This document shows, one piece after another, positions 10,110 through 24,000 of a stretch of DNA of 64,000 nt. The notes beneath the pieces were generated by a model. The model made no database searches and was not told the DNA's origin. It saw only the letters and a program-made list of their open reading frames with translations. Source of the DNA: Rhododendron vialii (lineage: Eukaryota; Streptophyta; Magnoliopsida; Ericales; Ericaceae); contig NC_080561.1 of NCBI RefSeq assembly GCF_030253575.1, positions 36,637,564-36,701,563 of the forward strand, given 5' to 3'. Positions within the stretch are counted from its first letter, which is position 1. Each line of letters starts with the position of its first letter. The position numbers and the translations under genes are program-made.

Positions 10110-11760
10110 TTTATTGTTGCCGTCCACGCTGTACGATGTAGGAGATGAAGTTGTAAGGCTTTCAATTCGAGCACAAGACGACGTAAATAAAACTAGTTTA
10201 AATATTAGGACCCCAAACCACTATTCTAGCCGCGGCGGATGAGAGTCAAATCCAGCTGTCAGTTTAAATATTCATCATTAGCTTAAACATAGCAAGTTTT
10301 TTGAAACGAAATCTTGATCAAAGTTTGCAACAAGAAAAATGAACAAACAGGTATATGGTCGGCGACGACAATAATAAAAATCTAGATGCGGCGGTGAGAA
10401 CTGGACGACTTCATGGTTGCGGCGGCGAACTCATGCAGTTAGGTCGACAGTGACAGGCTAGGGGCTGACGACAACAAGATCGACGGAGGAGGTCCGAGCA
10501 ATCGGTGGTGGTGGCAATTGGCGTACGGCAATGGGAAGAATTAAGCTGATACAGATTTCGATACTCCACTTTATTTGAAGGTACGTTTGTTTATCTGATT
10601 AAGGACACTATGTCTATATGGTTTTGCTGCCAATGGCAAGTTTGGCTTGTGAATATCAGAATAGACTCCTTTGAGCAAAAGCTTTGATTCTAAGGTAAAT
10701 ATGTAGGTACGAGAATAAATTATATTGTTTCTTCCAAATTAATTACATTGCGCCGTATTGTCTAAACAGCTGTCCCAATTAATAGAACATGACAGCGCGG
10801 CGCAATGTAAATTATTTAATCTCTATAGGTACTTGAGCTAAATTGACTTTGTACCAATGAAGTAGCGTTGCTAGCTAATTTATCGATATTTTGAAGTTGT
10901 AGCAGATCAGAATCTTACTTTTTAGATTAATTCCTAAAAAAGTGCTTTGACCCATGAAAGTGATCTTGCTACCCATGGTATTATTCTTACCTCAAAAAAG
11001 TTGAAGAAATAGACGGATAGTTAGATTTGCTGATTATAGAGTAGAATTTATTGATATTTTGAAGTTGTAGCAGGTCAGAATCATGATCTGCTGCTAGATT
11101 CACATGTTTACCAGAAAATATGCAAAGCCCATCCCTTATTTTAATGTAATAGAAACAACAACAGCAACAGCAGCAGAATCCATGTAATCCCAATCATTGG
11201 GGGTATGAGCGGAAGAGGATTGAAAATATACCTAACCTTTGGCAATATGCACAAAGTGACTGCTCTCAGAATACCACTTAAACAGTGGCCCCCCTACACC
11301 TGTTTTGCTGCGGAACCATGCCCCCAAATCAAAACCAAATGGCATCATAGAGGGCAAGACTAGAGACCCAATTCAATTTATGTGTACATTACCATACTTT
11401 CTTCATTGATAGTTCAGAGCATCGATATGCACAATTTTTAATGTAATAGAAAGGTAGTACAAAATACATCAGCTATATACATCTTATGTAGATGTTAGAA
11501 TCAGAAGCATAATGTTGAAATGAGCGTATTAAAATAAGAACAATTCGTGTGCTGCCATAAATCTTTTCCGTATAGAACCACGTGCAGCAAGCCTCCAGCC
11601 TAATGTTCTACCCCAAGCACCTAATTATCCTAATCTAGGTAAGAGTCAATCTTTACGTTTTCCAGAACACAACAGTCAGAGGGCCCTAAGAACATCCACT
11701 TTTGTGACATCTAAATTTTTATATCCTGCTTGTTGCATCTATTGTGATGTAACACATTAT
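10110..11760. other. Intergenic, no gene recognised
   Basis: No exon chain is supported. A small palindromic unit lies at about 10,741-10,817 (ATTACATTGCGCCG paired with CGGCGCAATGTAA). A ~37-bp sequence containing ATATTTTGAAGTTGTAGCAG occurs twice (about 10,887 and 11,052). Otherwise it is ordinary AT-rich intergenic sequence. Confidence 0.6.
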
Positions 11761-11779
11761 TAGAGTACAAGGATTAATG

Positions 11780-12205
11780 TTCTCCAGTCACCTGTTCTTC
11801 TGATTGTATATCGAATTCTGACGATCAAAGTGAAGGCCATTAAATTCACTAATGCAAACCCCTTGAAATGGCCTGAAAGTACACCATCAAATAGTCCAAT
11901 TACATATTGTTTAAGAGAAGAGCAAACAAAAAAACTCTCTAAGATTGTTGATGTCGTGACTGTCGTCCATTCAGGTTGCATCGAATACCTCAGGCATGGA
12001 ACTAAGAATGTACTTACCATCTTATAAGAGAAACACAAGGAATCCAGCGGAAGATAATCGGTTTGTTCTCTGCATTGACATTGCAGCCTCCAAATACAAT
12101 GAAAACTATCATAAGAGATGGCCCTAAGGCCATTGCTGCTTCAGTCGTGGGAACCATAGCTACTACATGTAGAATCATTGCAGATGCAGCCAATGACCCA
12201 TTGCT
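11780..12205 (-). pseudogene. Fragment of an ABCG7-type ABC half-transporter gene
   Basis: On the minus strand, 12,198 down to 12,018 encodes SLAASAM, then MVPTTEAAMALGPSLM, VFGG(C)NVNAENKPI and FRWIPCVSLIR, ending at a GTAAGT donor (12,017). After a 145-bp intron a TTTCAG acceptor (11,873-11,874) leads to PFQGVCISEFNGLHFD. These are the membrane-domain segments of plant ABCG7/WBC7 transporters around the region normally read as FGGYYVN...NTPIIFRWIP...SLIRWAFQG. Conserved residues are lost (YYVN became CNVN, WAFQG became WPFQG) and a stop follows soon after the second exon. No ATP-binding domain exons are found nearby. Retention of the intron means a genomic duplicate, not a processed copy. 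The ABCG7 assignment rests on remembered family motifs. Confidence 0.7.
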
Positions 12206-15200
12206 TCAGTTGTGCTCGTTTTTTTTTTTACTAATGGGGTTTCTTTTCCAGGTCAGAAGTCTCTCGGGTCGGGTAGAGCAACTGCCAACAATTCAATTGC
12301 ACTTCCATTTATACCTCAAGCTTTTTCTGATCAATGGTTGGTCTGCAGATAACTTTAGATTTTGAGATTTCAACAATCTCTTTTTTTTTGCGATTGAGAA
12401 AGCTTTATCCACCCCTAGGCCCTATCAGCATACTGGGGGTAGTATTACAACTACTGCTTCTACAGTGACTGTGATTTACTATAATTCAATCTGATATGGG
12501 TTCCTTTAGTGTCTTCTCTCCCCCTTTCACGAGCGAATTGGAGAACATGGAAAGACGAGAAGATATAACCAAAGATCTCAACATTAGACTCCTACCATTA
12601 GATATTATGTTAGAATCTTTTGAATGCACATGTGGCAGACACTGTGTTATCCATAATTTCGTTAGAAGCGAACGCAATACTCCGTGGCTGTCCATGTAAG
12701 TTGGTTGCAACTTTTGGCCAAAGCTCGGCTAAGTTCTCATTCTTATGCATTGAGCCATGGGGTCGCTTCATGGACCAAACTAAGCCAGGGCCTCACTGTG
12801 ATACTATATGCCACAGCAATCAACTCTTAAAGTAATCTGAGAGAGGTTCAAGTTCAACCGTTATTGAACTCGTTTATTCTCCTGCAAAATACTGATTTTT
12901 AGATTTGGAGGGAGCCTTAGGTCTCTTTTTGTTTTCTGCGGAGGATGCCCATAGAATCATGTCGATTTACAGGTAATATGTAATGCCTGTCCGTGAGTTT
13001 TCCTTAGCTGATGAGAAAATGCTATCTGAGTTGATGATACCTCGGTGGCTTATATTTATTGGGTAAGATATGGCCTTCAATTGAAGATGAGCCATCCGAG
13101 AAATGCAAATTAAATATCTTGGACAGCAAACGTATGAATCAGCATTCTTTTCTTGCAGCTGTGCCAATGTTCTAGATATATATGTTTGATGAAAGATCAT
13201 GTTTTCGTTACTGGACTACGGTTGGCTAGGAATTAAATAAGGGAAGTTCTTAGAAGTATCAAAATGTTTTATAGTGACCATCGCTTACACTTATATTCAG
13301 ATACTTCAAGAGATTCAGAGGACGGTGCAAGATATTAATTGTGGGTCTTGGATTCTCCTATCATCATATTGTTATGTTATTCTTAGGGAAGAACATTCAC
13401 TTTGTAACGGATATCCATCGGTCAAATGCAAAATGGATTTGAGATCCTCCAATACATAGAAAAGCAATTTAAGCCGGGTGTCATGTGTGAGATTATTGTC
13501 TAATTCAACTACCACTCGTCGTTTTCCGAGTCTTACCTCAAGTCCATTCCAATCAATTGGCAAGAATTTTGACAGAAATTGACAATTTGGAAACTTGATG
13601 TTGGGGAGAAGTGAAACTGCATATAGGTCTCTGTTTTTTTCTTTCAATTTCGTTCATCGTGGTAAGCAAAGATAGTGTTGAACTTCTATTCTCTTCTAAA
13701 ATGTTCTGATTAGTTTTCGTTGATTCTTGCAAATTGCTTCCTCGAAAGATTTGGGGGTAAAAATACCAACTAACAATAGGAAATAAGAAGACTTCATGGA
13801 GGTATAATGCATTTAGATGTGTTTGTAGTGTCTTAATTCCGAATCTTTGCAGTGGATGGCCGTGGTGTTAGAGCTAAAAGATGCGGACGATTGGATTTAT
13901 AGAGGGGAATGAGCTGTCAATCTTGTTCTTGCTTACTTCGGATCCTCTCCTACGTTTGTGTGTTCATTTATGCTTCCCTCTTATGATGATTTTGTTTTAT
14001 TGGTCAATTTTTCTCTTTTACCACTTTGATGCATTCTCTTACACAGAAGTTTTAGCCTTTGGGGACATACTTGTAAAGCTTTGACAAAACTGTTTTCTGG
14101 TATAACTTGCCCAATGATCGTGGAGTAGCATTTTCTCAGTACTTTTGCAGCTAACCCGCTAGGTTTTAAAATTGGTTTACTTATTCCCTCACAATGATTT
14201 CTGTGTTAACCTATACCTTCTTTGTACATGTAATTTCACGGACATTGATCTTCACCATATAATTCCTGTAAAACTGCAGGCTGCAGCCACTGTTCCCTTG
14301 CTCAGGTTTTTCAACTTTTGTTGTATCGTTGGAAGTGTAGAAAGGATTGAAACGCCACAGTTGAAGACTGACTCAAACAAAAGGTATTTGATTGATGTTG
14401 ATGTTCACACATGATTATCTTATGAAGTCTTCTTATTCTTACACTGCTGTGCAAAATGAAGGGGGTTTTCTCCATATAAATCTTGATTATCTATCTTGTG
14501 AACTGTTAGTTCCTAATTCTGTAAATATTATTCTCACCAATTTTTCTGTCAAGAAACTACATAAATTTGATGCTATTTGGAAGAGGTAAGGCGTCGCAGC
14601 CATTTATTACAGGTGTTGAGTAATATCTTGAACTGATAAGGAGATAGATCTTGTGATCAACTTGTATTGAACAACTCTTGCTCTTCCTTAAACTCTACAG
14701 TTACATATTCAAGATTTTATCATCCAAATTTGAAATGTTTATTGACCTATTTGCCTTGTCTAATGGAATTTGTCTATACAATCAGTGTTTCCTTTTTGGT
14801 TATTCAGAAAGGGCAATACATATTGTATAGGACATATACGTGAAACTTGCGCTTGTGTTTGGCAACATTACCTACTTCCAAGCTAGAATTCTGATGCGCA
14901 GTGTTATTACAAGGTGTTAGTTGAACCAATTGGCATACCGTTTTTTAAGCAATTACAAACTAAGCAAGGCAATGCATAGAATTTGTAAGGTTAGCAACTA
15001 TCTGTGCCATACCATTGTTAATTCTTATTCCGAGGCTGTACTTAAGGAATTTCAATTATTCTCGCCACTCGTCATTTTCCTTTGTAGTAAAAGAATATTT
15101 TTTTCCAAAACACTTGCAAAGTTCAACAACGAAGAACATAAAAATTCTATATGCCTCCTTGCCTATCGTCACATGCCTGATCGCGTCAAGCGAAGAACAT

Positions 15201-16250
15201 AGGCTAAAAAATCAGTGGCATCTACAGAAATTTAATTTATCGAGTAAGGTCCACAAAAGGTTTAGCTATCCACATGATGATTTGAGTGATTTAGTCAAAG
15301 ATGATAACAGATAAAGAGAATCTAATTCTCTCTCTTTTTTGGTTTACATATCGTGTAAGAATTCTTACCTAATATGTAGTTCTCGATAAGAAAATCGTAA
15401 AGTACTTCTATGCATAACTTTAAAGAAAAAAAATTAGACCACATTAAAAACCCATGAAGTATTTAAATTTGGTACAAACAATAACACACGAAAGTCTTTC
15501 TCTCTGTTCGAAACAAGAATGAAAGGAGGCTCAAATTACGTGCTCCTCTTGGAGGCAATCTATCAAACGGGTGGTGGGCACTACGACAAAGGCATCTAGT
15601 CCTATAGTTTTGAACCAACGCAAGTATTGAACTGTGACTCCCAAATCGAATACGGCGCACGAAAGTTACGAAGACGTAATCTCAGTACAATCGAACTACA
15701 GATTTACCTTGTTGAACCACGGATCATGAAGAATGTCGAGACCTCGTTTGCGAACGATTACAGTAGTTGCTCAAACCTGCAAACGCTTAGACGAAGATAG
15801 CTTCAGCAGACGATAGCCTTCCAATTTGATCCCAGAACCTGAGTCAGTTAGGGCCCCCTTTGGGTTCGTTTGGCGAAGATAGCTCGACATGGTTGCAGAA
15901 CAGAGGAGAGAGAGAGAAGCAGCTCTATGAACAGACAATTCTTAGTGCACAAGGGACTACACGCCATAATTCAACTCTGCCAAGAAAAGTACGTACCACA
16001 GAGCAGGCAAACCATGTGCAGACGCCATAGTTAAGGCAAACACTTGCAAGAACCAAAATTACCAAAACATCCCAAGCCAAACCACACACAAAGCCAACCA
16101 AATGAAGGGCTTTCCCGGCAACACAGCGACGAAATAGCGATGGAGGAGCCATCCACCAAAGGTCGACCAATTCTCTTTATGATTACTTCGTAAAGGATTT
16201 CCTATTAAATGAACGGAGATTGCAGGAAGGATATGGCTCACTCCAATTTT
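12206..16250. other. Intergenic with unassigned exon-like fragments
   Basis: Several short stretches have exon-like shape on the plus strand: one at about 12,982-13,060 reading MPVREFSLADEKMLSELM before a GTAAGA donor, and one at about 13,853-13,910 after a TTTGCAG acceptor reading WMAVVLELKDADDWIY. They cannot be joined into a frame and I do not recognise the protein. They may be relics of a gene or of an inserted element. The rest, including 14,600-16,250, shows nothing supportable. Confidence 0.4.
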
Positions 16251-16800
16251 CCATGTTTTATTTTTTCCATTTTCCATGTTGCAACCACATAATTTGCCAT
16301 GAAATTCAAAAGTTATTATGTTTTCAATCTATGAATCTACATTTATCATGAAATATGTTTGTCTGTTTGATTTCATGGTAATTTCTCATGTGTTTTGATC
16401 CAAGAGTCCTACGGCTAGGGTGTTTTACTCGATTTTATGATAAATTATTTGTTTCATTTACCATGAAATATGTTTGTCTATTCCTATCATTTCAATTTCA
16501 TGGTACACAAGCCCCAAATCTCATAAAATCGATTTACATTTTTGCAATATGTCATGAATTTGAAACCGATTTCACGAAATCATGATTTCACGTTTTTAAT
16601 ATTTCACGTTCTTAATGTCATGTTCTAAATAAATCATGGTGTATTCATGAAATTATAATCATTTTGGTATTCATGAAAAACATGGTCGATTTGACTATCG
16701 ACCATATTTCGAAAAATATGTTTCATGGTAATTTTGCAGAAATAATTCATAGAAAAATGAATTTTGTAAAATTGCTCGAATCATATTCATGTAAGTTTGC
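16250..16800. repeat. AT-rich region of repeated TTTCATGGTA / ACCATGAAAT motifs
   Basis: The blocks CATGAAATATGTTTGTCT (16,349 and 16,462) and ATTTCATGGTA (about 16,371 and 16,494) recur at ~115-120 bp, with further scattered inverted copies up to 16,735. It looks like a decayed tandem or foldback repeat. There is no coding potential. Confidence 0.5.
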
Positions 16801-18087
16801 TAGGTTTGGGTTTTGAAAGTTGTAGAGGAGAGAGTGCCGATTGGGGTGTCCATAGAGGAGAGAGAATGGTTTAGAATATATCTATTAAGAATTTGAACAA
16901 TTCAAAATTTTCGACATTTCTATCCATTAATGACCACATGATTTTAGTTAACTGTAATTACCACAATCCCACTACTTTAGAAAGACAATATAAACATGCA
17001 TATGGATATATATTATTAAAAGGGTAAAATAAATAATTCACCATCTAGAAAGATGAAAACATAATCCCAAAAAGTGAGCGGGATGAAAAATTACATGGGA
17101 TGACTTATTAGGATGGATATTTAAAAACTCCTAATTTTCATTAGCATTCATCTTATGAAAAATTTCAAGATAAACGTTGAACTTTTATCAAAATCACTCA
17201 TATACACCTGACTTTTGAATACATCACATAAAGAACCTGTATTGTTGAACAACACGAATGTCGCCCCCGCCATCACCCTCCTCCGTCAAAAAATAAACAG
17301 AATGCGTCGTGGAAATGAAAATAGTAATTATTGTAGAGCCAAATAAGAAAATGTGAATCGACCTTTGCAGCCAAAAAATAAGGCTCCATTTGTTTCAATT
17401 GAAATATTCAACTAGATTATAAAAGAAAATAGTACTATACGACAACAAATGTTATTTAACAATTCAAAAACAAGCCCAAATATGGTCCTAGCAGGCACTG
17501 ACTACTACTACTAGAGAAGACAGATCAATCTGTTATTTGTATGACAGCAAAGTGAAAACCAAGGTCGCAAAAAAGTAGAAAAAAGAAAAAACTGTGAATG
17601 AAATCAAACAAATTTGTTGCTTCGCCCTATCTGATCTAATTTGGCCCCTCATGTACAGGAATACTTCGTTGTCATACAAATTCAAAACAATTGGAAAGAA
17701 AACTAAGCTCATTCAAAACAATTGGAAAGAAAACTAAGCTCTTCCCCTGACTCCCTGAATTATCCAGGAGTTTGCGTATCAACCCTAAGCTGTTGTCATC
17801 CAGCCCTAGCAACCGAGTCCCGACACGTACGCCGTGAAGATGTGCCGGCAAGAATGATACGTCGATCTTTTTTCAGTACAAAATCTTTTTTCTTCTTATT
17901 CGCCAATGAATTGTCTCTCAAAATTCACCGGAAATATCACTTCTTTGCAACTCATTTCCCGTAAACTAGCAAAAGGTGCAATAAGTTATTTTGCACCCAT
18001 AAAAATGACACACCACACTTCCGGTCGGTTAGGTCCCATCTCCTCCAAAATGACCATGATAACATTTTGTGCCTTGTGGCTCCCGCT
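16800..18087. other. 3' flank of the GAUT7 gene
   Basis: AT-rich sequence downstream of the minus-strand gene. Its 3' untranslated region must lie at the upper end, but the poly-A site cannot be fixed. A perfect 31-bp direct duplication (ATTCAAAACAATTGGAAAG...) occupies 17,680-17,741. No further gene is supported. Confidence 0.55.
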
Positions 18088-21000
18088 TCATGGGTTCACG
18101 TTGCAATCACTCATGAATTGATTTTCCCGTATCAGAAACCTCTTCCAGTAACCTCTGTACTTTGGAATGCCCAGATCAATCCAAGGTTTCATATTGCCAT
18201 TAAAATGCAAGACTGCAGCCTTGTTAAAGGCTTCGATATTCAGACCATAGTCATGACCAAGTCCTGACAACATCCAGGTATCATCGAGAGGGTGAACTAA
18301 GTCTTGGAAGGCAAGCAAGCTTGCACGCACCGAAGCAGCTTGAAATGGTTCCTCTCCTCTGTTTAAATGCTGCGCATAATCACGTAAAAGAAGACGGGCA
18401 AATCGGTCATTCACGTGATAAAGAGTAACATTTAAGGAACTTAACATGTTTAATTGTAATGCTTGAAAAACAAATATACATCTCATTAAAAGAGCAGCTT
18501 TCCATCGGCGAAGGGCTCAACTAGAAAACTTAAATCGTATATAACAGATCGAAGAAAGCAGGTAAACAAGAAATAATGAGACACAAATTATCAGGTCTTG
18601 AGAAATCCAACATCAAAAGTGTACTTTATTACCTAACATAACAATTGTGTAGAGAGGCTTTGTAAGACATTCTTGTCATTCATTAAATTACAACAGTAAA
18701 TGCACAAGGGACAAAAGAGAGGTAAAGTAAATTAATGGTGGTTCCTGGCTGAAGGTTGTGTTGAAGCATACAATATCTCAAATGAACCCTCGATTTTTTT
18801 TTATTTTCCATGGTTGAGGATTGGAGATGCCCTATAACTGAGACTAGTATGTCCTAATACAGCAGCAGTTGTAGGATGCATCAAAATAAAAGCTTCCACA
18901 TGTTATCGCGTTTTATGGCAAAACTCCCAATAGTCTTGCAAGGGTTCCTAAATTCTAAGAACTCTGGTGGTGAATGTTGCATAAACTAAACCTCAACAGG
19001 ACCAATTTAAGCTGACAGGAAAAAACAAATTATGAACAATAGCTTTCCTAACCATAAAATATTCCCAGCTTAACTGTGTTTCAAGAAAATGACAGACAAA
19101 AGGTTAAGAAGAACAACCACTTACCTCTTGTAGCAGCCTCTGAAATGTCCCCGTAAGATCTAGCTCCCTCCACCGAGCTAGATCAACAATGTTCAATCCA
19201 GACATCCAAGCACAAGAATTTCCATCAGAAATGTTCTCACCCAAATAGTTTTTCAGCTGGGCCAACCTCACTGCACAAAACTGCACGGCACCATTCACCT
19301 TTCCCTCCAAGTCAAGGCTCCATAGAGTTGACAAATCTTGTTGGACGACAATATCATCATCCAAAACAACAACTTTCTTCAGAGTGTGGAATATTTCAGG
19401 AAGGAGATAGTGTGAATGAGAAAAGACAGACATGTATTGTGTTCTGGTACGAGTTATTGATGGTTTATCAACGCTGTGAAAGGATATTCGAAATTCCTCA
19501 GATAAAGACAAACGTGACAGAGTTGCCTTATCATGTTCATTGAGATTAAGACCTTCAATGTTTAACACTTGAACTGCAGCTTGCTTGTAAGTATTTCTGA
19601 AAAACCATAGCTTCATGGAAAAGTAATTTTCTCCATCTGTCAGCACATGAAAAACTTGATTCTCACTTTCCTGAACATTAAAAGAAGCAATGTCAATGAC
19701 TATTCTGAAACCAAATTTCACTCGCAAAAGATTACTCCTTCGTCCCCTTTTGGTAGTCCGTGTTGGGATTCCAACTTTTCAAGGGAACATGATTTAGTGC
19801 ATGTCTCCTTAGAAAGTTGGAGTTGATCTCCAACCGTGCCCCTTAATCCCAACTTTTAAAGCCTTTCAAAAAAATCCCAACTTTTAAAAGTACTTTTAGG
19901 AATTGTGAGGGTTAGTTTGCAAACTCTAAGCACTGTTTAGAGGACTAATTTTATGAGACATCCCAAATATAAAAGAGGACCAACAGTATGGGACAAAGGG
20001 AGTAAAATGCAGAGGCAAATGAAGAGAACCTACTTTTGAATGCATTACGGTCGAGTTAATTACAACAGATGACGCGAGTATGTTGTTGGAGAATATCACA
20101 AAGTGCTGCAATGATGGATTCATATATTTCTCTGCCATTGACTGTTCCACATCAGGAGGAGGAGATCTGAAATACTCCACAGCCAGTCGCATCGACAGAC
20201 AGTGAAGGCTCTTGGGCACAGTTTGGACCGCGAGTTGGTAGAGAAAGGCACTTTGCTTCATGTGGAAGTTAGCTTCATCCTCTGTCAGATCAACTAATTG
20301 CCTCAACTTCTTGTCGACATTATTACAATCTAGAACAAATGACTTGGCTCGGGCTATCACAGCTTCCATCCTTTCTAGCCTCTTTCCCATCCTGATGTAA
20401 TAGACAAAACAATGCTCAATATTTAGAGCTGATCAACAGTTGGGCCAACTTATCAAGAAAATCTGGTAAAGTAAAACCCAGTAAATGGAAGGTACAAAAT
20501 GTTCAGCATTACGTGACACTTTTCACAAGCGGCTAGAAAAATTTTACACAATCCATAACACTTTACACATTCACGTGACAATTTTTATTAAGACGTGGAT
20601 CCGACATGGTCGCGCATTCATTTGACAAAAAACAACCTAAGAGAACCAAAAATATATATATATTCTCATTTGTGTGTGGAATTAGTTGAGAAACAAGATG
20701 CAATCAAAATCTTGTACCTTTTGCTGGATAAGTTTTGAGGAAAAACTAGTCATAGTGGAAAGTTAATCATGCAGGTAACATAAGTTTTCTGCTAACTGAA
20801 CGATCAAAAAATGCAGGGAACTTCGATTTTCTGTACTTTCCCTCCCTTGCATTTCCTGACAACTCAACAAAGTCCTTAATTATTGCAGTTCACAAAAAAA
20901 GTCCTCAAGTATTCGAACCCAAAGTAGGCCCTTCCAAAGGAATTTGGAAGGAGGAACACCAGCTTGAACATTCGGTACCAATTGCCAAGCTTCTTGAGGA

Positions 21001-24000
21001 GCCATGAAAATTAATCCTCCTTCTAACTTGCGAAGCTTGAGAATCTCTACCTCTCCGAATATAGAAATCCTTATAACACAATTGAAAGGAGGATTTGCTT
21101 AGCCAATGCCTCCTTCACTTAATCAGAATCCAATTCCATAGCCCTTTGAGACAACTCAAACTCCACCAAGAAAGGTAGTCTTCTGAAACTAACATAAAAA
21201 ATAAAAGAAAACAAAAAGTAAAAACCGAATGGGAATCAGTCAAAAGCAAAACACCAGTCTGCCCAAGGTTTCTTTGTCCCATTGAACACGGCCGGGCTTT
21301 TTTCTGAACATGCAATTGCTCCCTCCCGTGCTGAAACTTAACTATAAACAGTTAATACTCTCTAAGCAACACAAAGTCCATTCAAAATTTTTAATGCTCC
21401 CTTGGAGGCTAGACTTGAGATCCAGATTAAATGGCAGGAAGGACCTCAGAAGTCCACCCGAAAGAGCCATGACTTTAGGTTGGTCCTACTAGGAGAGAGA
21501 TTCCATCGAGCCAAATCTAAGCATATTCTGACCTTAGAAGACTGGCAGGTTGTCATGACCCAGTCGACCATGACCGTATCACGAAATATTAAAATAGAAG
21601 GTTATGGTGCTCGAGCACGTGAGGTCACCTCTTATAATCAGGAAGCGTCCCTGAATTTTAGGACAAGAAGAAGACTACTAATCCAATACAACTCTAAGAG
21701 AGTACAGAGGAGAGGTCATCTCTCCAAGTTACTTTGTCTTTGAGGCACACCTATTCTCAAGGGCCTCTGATGGGTTTTATTACTCCCTGATGAACCTCTG
21801 ACTCTCCAGTAACCTCCCTTAGAAAGAATTCAATGCTGGTATGGTAATCTGTCTCATGTTATCCACTGGTATAGTGTCTTTAGCAAGGCTAGCTCTAGTC
21901 TATTACATCAATGTATTGGTTTTCAACAGCCAGGTGAATCCAGCTTCGGCAAGAGGCAGAACCATCAACTGCCTCAATACATCAGAAAAGTCCCTCATAG
22001 CTGAATATGTCCTTTCAGCTGGAAATGAGATGACATTAAAGTCTCTCCCAATGCACCAAGGTTTAGCCCATCTATCTTTCCCCACCACCACCACCTCCCA
22101 AAGCTCCTTTATATTAGCATGCAGAACAGGCCCATACACTACTTAAAGTTCACACCAAAAACCATATTCTACCAAAGCAAAAAGACAAGATAAAGAGTAT
22201 TCCCCAAGCCTCAACCTCCTGTATAACCATTACCCATCTATCTCACAAAATAAGAATACCTCCCGCTGTTCCTCTAGCTGCAACCGCATCCGACCTGAAA
22301 AATCTATAACTCATGAAAATGCCATTGGTCATGCCTTCCATCTTTGTTTCTTGCAAGCAAAGCACATGCTCCTTTCAAACTAGGGTTATTGTTCTACCAA
22401 TAGTTCTCTTATCCAGGTCATTCAACCCTTGCACATTCCACGATGGAATTTTCAACTTCACAGACTTCAATAATAAAAAATATAAAAAACTGGCCCCTTG
22501 CTCCTCATCCCCTGTAACTTTTCAAAACTCTGTCCATTAGATTTAGTTGAGATCCATTTCTTGTTGCCAGCTCCAAAGCTATGGTTACCCCAATAACTCT
22601 CGATGGCAATAAACAGAGAATAGATATTTAAAAACTTCCTGAGACAAATCAAGAATGAAATATTATCGCTCATTCTTTGCTTCAATCAATCAGAGCGATC
22701 CGGTTTATCCCTGCACTGCATTATGGGCTTGATTCCAGATTAAAAAAAAATAACAACAACAACAACTCTTAGTTCAAGCAAAGTTATATGGACCCTTCTA
22801 AGTGTTCAAATTACCAGCATCGGACACTCAGTACTTGAATAAAGGTAGAGGGATATGGATCCAACAATTTAGATGGACACATGTACAGATCATACACGGT
22901 AACTCAAATTTACTCAAAATGATGCGTAGTCAAGTACAATTATTGAAATGCACTCAAAGTCTCAGACAAACAAAATTTCCATTTGTTTCACTCACAAAGG
23001 ATGAAACGTTTCCATTTTGTAAGAGATTGAAACTTCCATGTGTTCAATCAAATCCCCCTTCGTTGGACAGTGAACAAAAGGTTCCCTAATTGAAAGAAAG
23101 CTTATATAAAGACCAGTTTATATTCTAAAAATGCTAGGCGCTAGCCGGCGCAAGAGAGGCACTGAGCACCTAGGCCGATTAGTCAGGGACTAATTGGGGC
23201 CTAGAGATTAGTGGGGTCTTCTCTTTTTTTTTTAAAATATCTCCCCACCTTTTCCAGAGTTGAAGTAAGAAATGACATAAGACTAGGAAGAAAAGAATTA
23301 AGACTAAAGCTAAAATGTAAGGAGCAATTAGTCAAACACAAAGTTCGATGTTCAAAGTTCAAAGTTCAAAGTTCAAAGTTCAAAACAAAATAAAATGAAG
23401 TAATTAACACATTAAGTCGATATATGATGGATATTTTTGTTTTCATGAAAATAACACTTAACCCCTGTATTTTTTAACATTACACATTTAACCCTAGAAC
23501 TTTTAAAAACTACAAAATAATCCCCGACTAATCCCCGTCTAGCCTACAAATCTCCTCCTGGCCAACTAATCCCCAACCAGCCGATTAATGCCCGACTACT
23601 TCCAGACTAATGTACAAAACCCCTAATCAACCTGTAGACCCTAAAATCTAGGTGATGATTGGCTGCCTAGGCCGACTTTTAGAACAGTCGGTGAAGATTG
23701 AAAGAAAATTTTATTTTTGCAAGCATGCACAATTAATATGATAGTAGACTTACGAGCGTGGTCAACATACTCCCAAACAAGTATTGTAAAAGCCCAGACC
23801 AATGATGGAACATAATGTAACCCGTGAAATAATAATCACTTACTGCTGTGGGAGATCTGCATCTGTAGATGTCTCACTGAGAACTCGCTCAAAATCTTGA
23901 ATATTTTGTTTCAATTCCTGGGACAGTTTGTTATGTGCTGGAAGCTTAGCGATACTAGGATAATAAGCTCTAGCCACATAAAGTCTGTCCTTCAATTTCT

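Noticed and set aside
12063..12365. 100-codon plus-strand frame
   Set aside because: It lies opposite the ABCG7-like exon remnant, whose minus-strand reading is clearly the meaningful one.
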